Source of the DNA: Orychophragmus violaceus
Lineage: Eukaryota; Streptophyta; Magnoliopsida; Brassicales; Brassicaceae
Length of the DNA stretch: 64,000 bases
Assembly (NCBI GenBank): GCA_030180135.1
Contig: CM058239.1
Coordinates: forward strand, 60,395,823 to 60,459,822
Reading direction: 5' to 3'
Part shown: piece by piece, positions 12,420 to 22,361 of the stretch
Position numbering within the stretch: position 1 is the first letter of the stretch
How the letters are laid out: every line of letters starts with the position of its first letter
The notes under the pieces: model-generated
Database searches by the model: none
What the model was told of the DNA's origin: nothing
The model's input: only the letters and a program-made list of their open reading frames with translations
Translations under genes and position numbers: made by a program

Positions 12420-12830
12420 AGTTAGCAACGAATCCGCAACGAAAAGATATCAACGCTTTAGTGATGGATTAAGATGACAACGATTTAATGACGTATATCA
12501 TCGTCGTAACAAACCGGTATACCGTATTAAAAACGTGCCTATATATAGGATTCGATGTTAATTCGTCGCTAGTTACTACGAAAAAGATTCAATGCTTATT
12601 CATCGCAATATCGAGACAAATTAACGACGAATTGTAGCGACTTCATCATTTTGACATTAATTCGTCATGATATCCTATGATTTAGCGACGAAATTATTTC
12701 GTCTTTATTGTGCAATGATTTTACGACGAAATTTAGGTTCGTCATAAAATCGTCGCAAAGCGATCGCTTCTTAGCGACGAAATATTTCCGTCGCTAAAAT
12801 TTGTTGCTACATAACAGTTTTCTTGTAGTG
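12420..12830 (-). repeat. CACTA 5' terminus with subterminal repeats and TIR
   Basis: The TIR (inward CACTACAAGAAAACTG) ends at 12830. Next to it lie at least eight repeats of the GCGACGAA / TTCGTCGCTA type in both orientations. The flanking base order at the right edge is ATT, a possible 3-bp TSD; its partner is not in the window. Confidence 0.8.
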
Positions 12831-13672
12831 ATTCTTCTATGTGTTGCTGCTGGTAGAGAATGGCCAATTCATCAGATGGACGTCCACAACGCATGGAGAT
12901 TTGCAAGAAGAAGTTTACATGAAACTCTTTGCTGGATTAGTTTCTATGGATTCGACTAAGGTATGTCGTTTGCACAAATCCTTATAGTGATTGAAACGGG
13001 GACCCGTTGTTGGTTCGCAAAATTATCAACGACTCTCAAGACCTATGGATATCGATAATCATTGGTAGATTAGTCATTGTTCTATCATAATAAAAATGGC
13101 ATACAACTTTATGTACTTATGTACGTAGATGATATTATCATCATTGGAAGCAATTTGGAAATGGTTACCAAAATTAAAGAATATTTATCTACATGCTTTC
13201 GTATGAAGGATCTCGAAAGTTTGAAGTATTTTATGGGAATCGAGGTGGCACGAAATGAGATGGTATCTATCTCTCTCAGCGGAAGTATGTTTTGGATATC
13301 CTTAAAGAAGCATGCCTTCTTGGGGAAAAACCAGTGGGTTTCCCGTTGGATTAGAATTACAAGCCTGCTCTATTCACCTCCCCATTGCTTCATGATCTGT
13401 AAAATATCGACTGTTAATTGAACAATTGATATATCTGAAGATAACTAGACCAGATTTAGCCTTTAGTTTGCACACTTTGGCGCAATTTATGCAGAATCCA
13501 AGGAAGGATCACTGGGAAGCAGCAACATGCGTGGTTCGATATCTAAAAATGAATTTCGGGAAAGGTATTCTACTGAAATCCAAAACTGATTTTTGACTTT
13601 ATGGATGGTCCGACTCTGATTGGGCGAGTTGCCCATTGACACGACGTTCTATGACTGGTTACTTTTTCAATT
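12831..13672 (+). pseudogene. pol: Ty1/copia reverse transcriptase/RNase H fragment, 5' part
   Basis: Broken coding sequence on the plus strand. WPIHQMDVHNAW and LQEEVYMKL (about 12860-12930) are the copia RT motifs. LYVLMYVDDIIIIGSN (13107-13155) contains the catalytic YVDD, followed by FRMKDLESLKYFMGIEVARN. Beyond a frameshift, KITRPDLAFSLHTLAQFMQ and SDSDWASCPLTRRSMTGYF run to about 13665. Stops and frame changes make it a dead copy. It is cut on the left by the CACTA element and on the right by the 13673-14899 insert. Confidence 0.85.
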
Positions 13673-14899
13673 TGGCACTAATCAATTTGCTTAATCCCTA
13701 ATCAAGAACAAATCATCATTTGTGATTAAGAGTTAAACAAGCATTAAGTTCAAGTTCTCAAAGCCAATAAACACTTTAGACAATCATTCTCATGAGCTAA
13801 ACATGCAAATTCCTGAGAAGGTTCTATCTAGCATTTCATCAAACACTTGGTGTGAAACAATTTGCCAATGATCTAAATCAACTTAATCAAGGTTAATCTA
13901 GCCTTAAAAGCACCTAAATAGGAAGAATTAAAGATAATCTATCCCTAAGCATTCATGAATCACCCAAAAATCACCCTAATCTACCTAACCATAAGCCTTA
14001 AAAGAAATTACTCACTAATCATGCTAAACCCAACAAAACCCATAATCATCATGTTAAGTTTAGAGATTAGTGAATGATAAAAATAAAATAAGAAGAAATA
14101 AAAGACAAATAACACTTAGATTGATTAAAGATTCAAACTTGCTTCCAAACTACCAAGAACAAGGTTTAGAGAGAAAAACAAGCCTTTTGAAATAAAATAA
14201 AGGTTTATGGGTTTTATAGTGAACAGTGTTCGAAACCAGATCAACCTGGAACAAACCGGGTATTGACCCTTTTCAAATGGGTACTTGTCTTTCGAGAAAT
14301 TTCCATCGAACAAGTGTTGGCCGATGGAGAGTGACCGATGGAACTCCATCGGTCACACTTGGCCAATGGTCTTGATCGATAAACTCACAGCAATTTCTTG
14401 CTTCTTGGACGTGAAACATGCATCGATCATGGTATGTTCTATGAGGCATGGTTGATATAACTCAATCGGGCATGGCCTTGCCGATGGAGCAAAGCCGATG
14501 GATTGACATCGGACGTAATGATGCTGATGGAGAAAACTGATAAAGTTATGGGGATTCAACGAAGAATGAGGAGCCTACCATCGGGTAGGTAAAGCCGATG
14601 GATCTGGTAAATGAAGCTACATCGGTTGCCTCTACATGATGCACCTGGCCGATGGAATGATCCGAGCAATCACTTGATCCTCTTGTTCTCCTTAGCCTCC
14701 AAAATCGAACCACTTTCTCCAAAACTCTAATAACCTTTAAAGGATAGAAGATACACTCCAAAAAGACACAAACAATTCAAATCCTAACTCTAAACTCCCT
14801 AAACATCTAAATGCAATAAAACTAACAAAAACTAGTACAGAATTATGAAGTAATCATCAAAACATGCACTAAAAGAAAGCTAAATAGGCCTAAAATGCA
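13673..14899 (-). repeat. Solo-LTR-like insertion in the copia pol
   Basis: About 1.23 kb of non-coding DNA that splits copia RNase H, starting TGGCACTA and ending AAAATGCA. On the minus strand its layout resembles the 1.2-kb LTRs of the gag-protease elements: a short repeated word (CCGATGGA / TCCATCGGC), a TATA-like CACTATAAAAC near 14215, then an AT-rich tail. I found no matching 5-bp flanks, so the ends and the solo-LTR reading are inferred. Confidence 0.4.
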
Positions 14900-15440
14900 A
14901 AGACATCGTAGAGCAATGACGTTTCTGACTCAAGAGCTCATGTGGCTAAAACAAGTGTTTAACAATCTCGGAATCCCACACCGAGAATCCATGATGCTTT
15001 ACTTAGACAGAAATCCGACACTCGCCACTGGAGCCAATCCAGTCCTTCACCAACAAACAAACCACATCGATTGGATTACCACTTCATACGAGATGAGATA
15101 CTCAATGGAAATATCAGAACATCACATGTTAGAACTTCTTGCCAACTAGCTGATATCTTCACAAAGGCTTTGGGAAGGAAAGAGTTTGAATTCTTCATCA
15201 ACAACTTGGGCATTACCGATATAATTACTCCAACTTGAGAGGGAAGAGCGTTATGATATCTTGAGATATGTTCCATGATTACAGCATCATTGTAGTTGAT
15301 TTACATAAATCTCTAGTTTTGGCAAGTAGGGTTAGTGAGTCTTTGTATATATTCTCGTGTTGTACAGAACGTAAGAATACAAAAAACATTTGTCTCTTTT
15401 CCTTTGATCTTCACTTTGTGACACATTCATTCACTACACC
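14900..15440 (+). pseudogene. pol: Ty1/copia RNase H C-terminus and start of 3' LTR
   Basis: Resumes the copia frame with RAMTFLTQELMWLKQ (about 14915) and ends near 15237 after QLADIFTKALGRKEF, the standard copia C-terminus; the middle is partly corrupted. A purine-rich GAGAGGGAAGAGCG (about 15236-15250) looks like the polypurine tract, and the sequence from about 15250 to 15440 is probably LTR. Beyond it, 15440-15562 is short AT-rich flank with no gene. Confidence 0.75.
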
Positions 15441-15562
15441 GCAGTTCTTTATAAGCAATGTTAAAAAAAATCTTTATAAGCAACAAATGAAATCGATGGT
15501 TAACCAATAATCATAGCTCCTACAAAAAAACAACGAACAAAAATGTTTTTCTACAAGAGAGA

Positions 15563-15580
15563 GAAGTAGAGAGAGAGTGA
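15563..15580. repeat. LINE target-site duplication, left copy
   Basis: GAAGTAGAGAGAGAGTGA, identical to 18452-18469. Confidence 0.85.
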
Positions 15581-18451
15581 ACATGGAGTCACTTGTCAGA
15601 TTTAGAAAAACGGTTTCTAAAGCAGAAGTCAAAACTTCACTGGCTAAAGGTGGGGGACGGAAACAATAAGAGTTTCTATCGAGCAGCTAAAGTCCGGGAG
15701 GCTCGTAATGCTATTCGTGAGATCAAAACGAGAACGGGGACAATTCTTGACAAACACGAAGACATGAAGCTTGAAGCCGAGTATCATTTTCATGACTTTC
15801 TTGCTTACAAACCCGAGATATCAAGGTATTTCAAAGCAAGAGTTATGTTCTCTTTTGGGATTCAGTTGTGAGGAGGCTGATTGCACGATGTTGACTAGAG
15901 AAGTAAAGGGAAAAGAGATTAAAGATGTACTCCATGCCATGCCGAGTGACAAAGAACCAAAACCCGATGGATATACGGTAGAGTTTTTTAAGAACGCATG
16001 ACAGTTTGTATGAAAGGATCTTGTTACTGCGGTCCAATCTTTTTTCTTGAAGAATTTTATACCGAAAGGTGTAAATGCTACCATACTAGCTTTGATCCCA
16101 AAGCTCACTCAGGCTATTGAAATGAAGGATTATATACCTATCTCCTGTTGCAATGTGGTCTACAAGATTATATCAAAGATTCTCGCAAATAGGCTAAAGC
16201 GAATCCTCCCAGAGTTCATCTCGCCGAACCAATCGGCTTTTGTCAAGGATAGGTTATTTATGGAGAATGTGTTGTTAGCCAGTGAATTGTTTAATAACTA
16301 TCACAAGGATACGGTGTCACCGCGATGCGCGATGAAGATAGATATATCAAAGGCTTTTGATTTGGTTCAATGGCCTTTTCTCCTATCTACTTTATCGGCA
16401 CTAAATCTGCCTCCTCAGTTCGTAAAATGGATTGAATTGTGTATCACCTCTGCCTCATTCTCTGTCAAAGTGAATGGCGAACTATCCGGTCTGTTTAAAA
16501 GTGAAAGGGAGCGGCGACAAGGTTGCTCTCTATCCCCGTACTTGTTTGTGATATGCATGCATGTTCTCTAAAAAATGCTGGATAAAGGTGCACAAGATAA
16601 GCGGTTTGGTTTTCATCCCTATTGTCAAAATGTTAAACTCTCTCACTTGTGTTTTGCGGATGATTTATTGGTCTTTACGGATGGTAGGAAGTGGTCTGTT
16701 GAAGGGATTTTGGAGATTTTTACGGCCTTTGCGGAAATATCTGGTTTTAATATTAGCTTAGAAAAGTCTACTATTTTCATGGCTGGAGTTATGGAACGCG
16801 ATAAAGATGCAATACTACATAGTTTTCCTTTTGCTTCAGGGTCTTTGCCGGTGAGATACCTAGGCTTACCGCTACTAACCAATAAGATGACTGTTAACGA
16901 TTTCTCTCCGCTTATAGAGAAGATTCGATCAAGAATTGGGTCATGGACAACAAGACATCTCTCTTTTGCAGGACATGTACACTTAATCAACTCGGTTATC
17001 CATAGTCTCACCAACTTTTGGATAGGTACAATTAATCAACTCGGTCATGGACTGCAAGATATCTCTCTTTTGCAGGACAGGTACAGTTAATCAACTCGGT
17101 TATCCATAGTCTCACCAACTTTTGGATATCTGATTTCAGGTTCCCGAGCGAATGTCTTGAGGAGATAGACAAGCTTTGTGCCGCTTTTCTTTTGTCTGGT
17201 CCAGAGTTGAATTCGAAGAAATCCAAAGTAGCATGGAAGGATGTGCGTAAGGCAAAAGAGGAGGGGGGGGTTAGGCATAATATCGTTCCGTGAAGCAAAT
17301 AAGGTTTCATGCCTAAAACTCATTTGGCAAATTGTATCGAGAAAATCGTTATGGGTTCAATGGATAAGGGTGTTCCTGATTCGAAAGGGTTCTTTCTAGT
17401 CGGTTAAGGACACGGCTTCCTTGGGCTCTTGGATGTGGCGGAAGTTTCTGAAGTATCGGGGGATTGCTGATGATTTTGTGCGAGTAGACATATGAGGCGG
17501 TGCAAATACTTACTTCTAGTACGACAAATGGTCGCCCATGGGGCGTATGATTGAGGCTACATGCGTAAGGGAATGCATAGATCTGGGTACTCGGTTGACT
17601 GCTACGGTGGAGGAGGTTTTACAGAGGCGGATCCATCGTCTTGATATTCTCAACCAGATTGAGAATTACATAGAATATACTCGGAGAAAGGTATCACCTG
17701 CAACTGAACATAGTGTTTTATGGAGAAACTTTAGTGGCATCTTCAAACCACGATTTAGCTCCTTTGAAACATGAAAGTCGGTGAGAACATCGCAGCCAAC
17801 CCAGATTTGGTGTAAAGGAATTTGGTTTGCAAAAGCTACTCCCAAATACTTCTTTCTAGCTTGCATGGCTGTCTTGAACCGCCTAACGACGGGTGATAGA
17901 ATGTTAAGTTGGAATCGAGATATTGATCCTTCTTGTGTCTTTTGCAAGTTTCGGATGGAGAGTCGGAATCATCTATTTTTTTAGTGCTCATATACTCGGG
18001 TAGTGTGGAAAATATTGCTCGAAAGTTTCTGGGTTCAAAATTCAGATTGACTTGGGATGGCGTGATAGAACTGACTGCAGATGATTCTTTGGAAAAATAG
18101 GTATGTTTCTTGGTGAAATATGCTTTTCAGATCACGATACACTCGATTTGGCGTGACAGAAATGGAAGGCGGCATGGCGAGCCGAGTTCTCCCCCCACAC
18201 AACTTGCTTCAAGGATAGACAAAGACATAAGAAACCATATTTCGACGATAAGAGAGAACGGACATGGGAGATATGCTTCTCTCATGGAAACATGGTTTGC
18301 ATTCAGATAAGAAGACATTCTTTTCTTTGTATCATGGTTTATAGTTTGGCTTGGCTTTGGTTTATTAGTTTTCTTAAACTAAAAAATCTAAATACGTTAC
18401 TCATTGTAAAAAGCTTTTTGTATTCATTTTAAATATTTTTACAGAAAAAAA
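15581..18451 (+). mobile_element. L1-type LINE, 5' truncated
   Basis: A 2.87-kb non-LTR retrotransposon copy bounded by the 18-bp duplication GAAGTAGAGAGAGAGTGA. It starts inside ORF2, as expected for 5' truncation, and ends in an A-rich stretch (ACAGAAAAAAA) after a short 3' UTR with TTGTAAAAAGC. ORF2 is broken in many places. Confidence 0.9.
15593..18309 (+). pseudogene. LINE ORF2 reverse transcriptase and zf-RVT region
   Basis: Frames shift several times. KSKLHWLKVGDGNNKSFYRA (about 15625) lies between endonuclease and RT in plant L1 elements. The RT runs through ILALIPK (16090), NQSAFVKDRLFMENVLLASE (16228-16290), KIDISKAFDLVQWPF (16340) and RRQGCSLSPYLFVI, then the catalytic LCFADDLLVFTDG near 16650. 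KYFFLACMAVLNRLTTGDRM and CVFCKFRMESRNHLFF (17840-17984) are the zf-RVT region near the end. A tandem duplication of about 104 bp (repeat starts at 16971 and 17075) disrupts the frame. Not functional. Confidence 0.88.
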
Positions 18452-18469
18452 GAAGTAGAGAGAGAGTGA
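18452..18469. repeat. LINE target-site duplication, right copy
   Basis: GAAGTAGAGAGAGAGTGA directly after the LINE A-rich tail. Confidence 0.85.
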
Positions 18470-18586
18470 CGAAGGCGATGTGAACGTATCTTTGTATATT
18501 TCAAATATTGCTACTTGGGTATTTTCCATACGATACAAGATTTCGAACAGTTTTTGGGTTGGGTGAACCCAAGTATTCAACCAAGT

Positions 18587-18720
18587 GTCTTTGGTGTAGT
18601 GGTAAGGAGATGAGACATGGGTGCACCATACTCAGGGTTCTATCCACATGCTCTACATTTTCCACTTGGCCATCCCAAAGAAATGCACATGAAACTAGAC
18701 TAAAAATAAATAGAAAATTA
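18587..18720 (+). mobile_element. tRNA-derived SINE-like element
   Basis: GTGTCTTTGGTGTAGTGGTAAG contains an RNA polymerase III A box fit (TGGTGTAGTGG, 18592-18602). A B-box-like GGTTCTATCC follows at 18636-18645, one base short of consensus. The sequence ends in an A-rich region (TAAAAATAAATAG). This layout matches Brassicaceae SINEs. Ends and target-site duplication are not resolved. Confidence 0.5.
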
Positions 18721-18776
18721 AGAAAATAAAATCAGGTTTAACTTCTTAAGGCCGTTTGACAATTAGGGAAGAATGT
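18720..18776. repeat. Dispersed repeat, copy related to 52845-52915
   Basis: The stretch AAAATCAGGTTTAACTT...GGGAAGAATGT closely matches the reverse complement of about 52845-52895, including the flanking AAAAATAAATAG and a GGTGAACCCAAG word on the far side (18561 here, 52980 there). A short dispersed repeat family shared by the two sites; class unknown. Confidence 0.6.
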
Positions 18777-19250
18777 CACTACAACAAATATGTACATTGT
18801 TAACGCGAGAATTATGCTATCATATGTTATACATAGCGTTTTCATAAATGATATATCATCCGCAGCTATGATAGGTGCCACCCATACAATAGCGTTTTTG
18901 ACATGCTATCATATTTTCGTTCTATTATAGCACTACTTTAATATATTTTTTATAACACATGTTTAGTGTTATTTTATTAATGTTGTAGCATATTTTTATC
19001 GCTATATAAATATATTTAATTTTTATATATATATTCTTTTATTTGAATTTTGTTTTCCAAAATATTTATAATTTGATTTACATAATTTTTCTCATACATC
19101 ATCAACATACATGAAAATAATATTACATTAATCAAAAACAATTCTTACATACTTACATAAACTAACATCGTAAAATATAACTAAGTCTTAAACAAAGTAA
19201 AACTAACATTATACAAACAAAATCAAAAGGCTAATGAGCTCACCCAAGAA

Positions 19251-19691
19251 TCCTATCTAGCTCTAAGCTCTAAGGTGTGAATCTAGCTCTTCCTCTGTTG
19301 TTACCTTTGAGCCAAAAATGTGTGCCATTAATGCCGCATCTGGACTCGTAATTTCAAATCTCACCTGCAATGAGAAATTTCAAGAATAATGAATCCGTAA
19401 TTCCATCAGCAAATACAAATCAGCAGACACTAGGATATAACTCAACTTCTCGTGGCGTTCCTGTAAGATCACAGGTTGTCCCATTTGTGTATATATGAGA
19501 ATCATACCTGTAAAAGAAGAAAATAGTTAAATAAACTCTTGAGATATACAGCCTTGTGCTATAAAGTTTATGTCAAAAGTAAAGCCTCAACTTATATACC
19601 TCTTTTTCATTGTAGAAGCATCAGATACGTTTTGATTAAACGCAGCAGTTGCCTCTGGGTCATAACTACCCAAGGAAAACTCTTGGATAAT
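19251..19691 (-). pseudogene. Captured OS9-like (ER lectin, MRH domain) gene fragment
   Basis: Exon 19691-19600 follows an acceptor (AATACTAG) and encodes IIQEFSLGSYDPEATAAFNQ then NVSDASTMKKR; it ends in a donor (GAG|GTATAT). Exon 19507-19441 follows TTTTACAG and encodes YDSHIYTNGTTCDLTGTPRE. The two join in frame. These match the mannose-6-phosphate-receptor-homology region of plant OS9, which helps route misfolded glycoproteins to ER-associated degradation. A further exon-like segment after TTGCAG (19361 downward) starts VRF, as OS9 would, then diverges and stops near 19260. Only a middle part of the gene is present, so it cannot make OS9. Family assignment is from memory of the motif. Confidence 0.65.
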
Positions 19692-19794
19692 CTAGTATTC
19701 ATAATACATCGTATTAGATAAAGCCATAAGGGAGATACGTAATGAATGTGATAAAACAAACAGTGAATCCAGAAATCACCAAAAGTAAGCATAC

Positions 19795-20285
19795 CTTGTT
19801 AAGACCAGGACCAAGAAGACGGGGAATCTGCTTAATGACAGATTCCAAAGCCAAAAAATCATGGTACTTCTTGGCAAGCTTCTTCACTAGCTTCTTGTTC
19901 TTGTTGAGTTTTTTCAAAGCCTCGACATCCATGTAGTCTAGTCCAATCTTCTCAGCCTATCAATACCAAACCAAAAATTTTTGCATTAATCTCCGATAAG
20001 CATCAACATTTCAAGTACACATTCTAACATATTGATAAATAAATCAGAGAGATGAACTCACCTCCTCAACACGCTGAGCATCTCCAAGCATACAAACCTT
20101 CATTTTGGGGAAAGGAATGTGTGGGAGCTTGACAGATCCACTGAAACGCTTATCCTTTTGCGGGTCATAGTTCTTTAGACCAATCTGAAACTCAACTGTC
20201 TCGACAAAGTTACGTTTCTTCTCGTCAGATTCAACCTTAACAGTTGGGATTCCTTCTTTAAGAACTTCACTCTGACGCTTACCAT
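19795..20285 (-). pseudogene. RPL10A: Captured 60S ribosomal protein L10a gene fragment
   Basis: Exon 20285-20062 has the ATG and, after a 1-nt deletion in codon 2-4, the frame LQSE-like start, then EKKRNFVETVEFQIGLKNYD, PQKDKRFSGSVKLPHIPFPK and CMLGDAQRVEE before a donor (GAG|GTGAGT). Exon 19956-19795 follows TTGATAG and encodes MDVEALKKLNKNKKLVKKLA, KKYHDFLALESVIKQIP and RLLGPGLNK, then a donor (AAG|GTATGC). The match to uL1/L10a, a protein of the large ribosomal subunit L1 stalk, is strong. The C-terminal half is missing: the next exon downstream is OS9-like, so the captured genes share a hybrid intron (19794-19692). Not able to encode L10a because of the deletion and truncation. Confidence 0.88.
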
Positions 20286-20624
20286 AAAACCAAAACCCGT
20301 AATGAGATCAACAAACAAATCAGAAATTTTTTGTGAACCTAGACGAAAAAGTGATTTTTATATAAACCATAATCACAATTGAATTCTACACGTCATACCA
20401 AGTTTAATTGTTTCAACCGTATTTGATGAAAGTTTCTAGTCGAGTCAACGATCACAGGCACTTGATTTGATCCAAATAACGTTGTATTTCTACATTTAAA
20501 ATCGAATAGAGACGCTACTGGATGCAAATGCTTTCTAAGTTAACAAGAGATTTGAATGACTTAACGCCACGAATAGTATAAAAAAACGTAAACGAGCAAG
20601 TAAAATGCTGATGAACAAACGTAC

Positions 20625-20745
20625 TGGATGTCTCGGTGACTTTCTCAGGTGTGAGCTTATCTGAGAAACTAGAAGCAGCTTCCTTGTAACCGTAAATTAG
20701 AGCATCATTTGTAGCTACTTCAATGTAATTAGCCATAAGAAACAA
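20625..20745 (-). pseudogene. Unidentified captured exon
   Basis: An open minus-strand stretch reads MANYIEVATNDALIYGYKEA then ASSFSDKLTPEKVTETS and ends at a donor (CATCCA|GTACGT). It lies upstream of, and in the same direction as, the RPL10A exons inside the CACTA. It does not match the L10a N-terminus, so it probably comes from a third gene. I do not recognise it. Confidence 0.35.
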
Positions 20746-20879
20746 ACAGGGTGTCCATATGGAAGTAAGATATGTTTTGGAACTAGATCGACTTCCTCTT
20801 CAGAGGAAGATCCATATAAATCTCAGGAAATTGAAATTCTAGGAATAGGGTTCCTCAAATTCTAATCATAAACTAAAAA

Positions 20880-21310
20880 GAGAATTAATTTTGACAAGAA
20901 ATTATGAACATGAACTTAGCATCACGAATTCAGTCATAAAGCGAGGAAAATCTAGATCCAATCAGGGAAGAGAATCCCTCTCACGCTTATTGGTTTCAGT
21001 ATCTAGCTTCTTCTCGTTCATATTCGCCACACTTTCTCGACATAAAGAAGCGGAGGGAGAGGAGGATCTGGTTCGGCTTCTGCAGAGACGAGGAGACATG
21101 GGCGGAGATGGAGTTAGGGTTTTGGTGAGCTGGGTAAGAGGGAACGGGAGATGAAGGAGGATGCGTGGGAAGAGGTGGAGCAAGGCTGTGGAGAGATAGA
21201 GAGGTAGAGAGGGTGAAACACATGTTAGGGTTTTGGTGAGGAGGAGGAAGAAGAAAGACGATGAAGAAAGAGGCAGAGTGAAAAAAAAGTTTTATGCCCC
21301 CCAAAAAAAG
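20880..21310 (-). other. Probable captured promoter/5'-UTR-like DNA in the CACTA
   Basis: On the minus strand this is CT-rich (repeated CTCTCTCTACC, CCAAAACCCTAAC words), typical of plant 5' leaders near start codons. Two CCAAAACCCTAAC words lie about 95 bp apart. Short ORFs occur in several frames but none is convincing. Confidence 0.3.
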
Positions 21311-21549
21311 AGATAAAATTTATAAGTGTTGGCTCTAAAAGTCATTTTTCTCCCCTTTAATGATTTTGGATGTTTAGCTAAATGTTTGGCGGAAAAGCTA
21401 ATTTTGGCTTCCCGCTTATGAAAACTCTATTATAGTATTTATCGAATGCTATTATAAAGTTTTGGAATTTTCAAAAATATCTACGATAGCAGTTTAGTAA
21501 AATGAGCTATCGTAATCTGCTATGAATGAGGATTTTTTTTGTAGTGTGT

Positions 21550-22356
21550 TGACGTCACATGGCAAGAGACGACGGTGTGAAAGGGACGAATATTGACATC
21601 ACAGAATCAGGAACAGAGATCCACGGAGCGACAACGGAGGAAGAAACACAAATAAATTCGTTCGGAAAGAGACGACGTTGATTCTCCTCGGCTTGATTCG
21701 GGAACGAATTGGTCAATTGGGTATCGGAGATTTGAGATGATGTTAGAGATGTCTTCTCTAGTGACCGGTTTTATCTTCTTGAGCTTCGATTTGACGACAT
21801 TAACATCTCCGAGCATACCAAAGCTCATCTCCATGTTCAGTCAATCCTTTTGTTCTCTTTCAGCTCCGGTGTTGAGTTTTTGTAATATGTGATGGCTCTA
21901 CCAAAAAATGCTGAGTAGAAGAAACATAGAGACGAAACCGAATTTCGGGAACACAGCTCCATGGAGTGTGAACGGATGGAGGAAACGTGAAGGCATTCGT
22001 TGGGAACGAGAAAGAGACGACGATGGTTCATTTGTAACATCTTTGTCATTTGTCAAGGCACAACTTGATCACACAGCTTTTATATGTCTCTCTCTCGTAC
22101 ACTTGATTTGTAATTTAATTTAAAAATTCAAAGCTTTATATCACTGAAACCTTCTATGCATGAGATGTAGATCAAACCTTTTTACTATGTATTTCCTAGA
22201 ACTTATAGTGCTAGATATTGTAAACATGAAATAAACCATTCATGCTTAATTACCAGAATAGACCATTCATGTTTAAATTATACAACTACAAATTGTTCTC
22301 TGCAAACCACAAATCCAATGTCTACCCAAAGTACACGTTCTCTGAAAGGAATTTGA
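21550..22356. other. Interval with no confident gene
   Basis: Between the CACTA and the gag-protease element. A minus-strand stretch near 21834-21640 (LKKIKPVTREDISNIISNLR) is coding-like but unrecognised; it has no clear start, splice signals or homologue I can name. The rest is AT-rich. Confidence 0.3.
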
Positions 22357-22361
22357 CTTAA
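22357..22361. repeat. TSD of gag-protease element 1 (left)
   Basis: CTTAA, repeated at 29105-29109. Confidence 0.9.

Larger units (their letters stand above)
7351..12830 (-). mobile_element. En/Spm-type CACTA transposon, part up to its 5' terminus
   Basis: Read on the minus strand. The terminus at 12830 reads CACTACAAGAAAAC inward, the hallmark end of plant CACTA elements. Inside come dense subterminal repeats, a transposase pseudogene (12418 to 9762), a second copy of the transposase N-terminal region with more subterminal repeats (about 9720-8280), and a TNPA-like second gene (about 7740 to 7351) that stops where the Tat LTR begins. The other end should therefore lie left of the window, beyond the Tat insertion. 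On the right it interrupts a Ty1/copia reverse transcriptase. Confidence 0.8.
18777..21546. mobile_element. Non-autonomous CACTA transposon carrying host gene fragments
   Basis: Left end CACTACAACAAATATG, right end (inward) CACTACAAAAAAAATCC, and a 3-bp target-site duplication TGT at 18774-18776 and 21547-21549, as expected for CACTA elements. Both subterminal zones carry the same words (GCTATCATA, CTATGATAG, GCTATCGTA). No transposase is present. The interior holds minus-strand exons from RPL10A, an OS9-like gene and an unidentified gene with intron signals retained, the pattern called transduplication or Pack-CACTA. It differs in subterminal repeats from the 7351-12830 CACTA, so it belongs to another family. 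Confidence 0.88.

Noticed and set aside
21607..22049. Possible host gene on the minus strand beside the CACTA
   Set aside because: Two short ORFs in different frames with no clear splice sites; composition is coding-like but not supportable.
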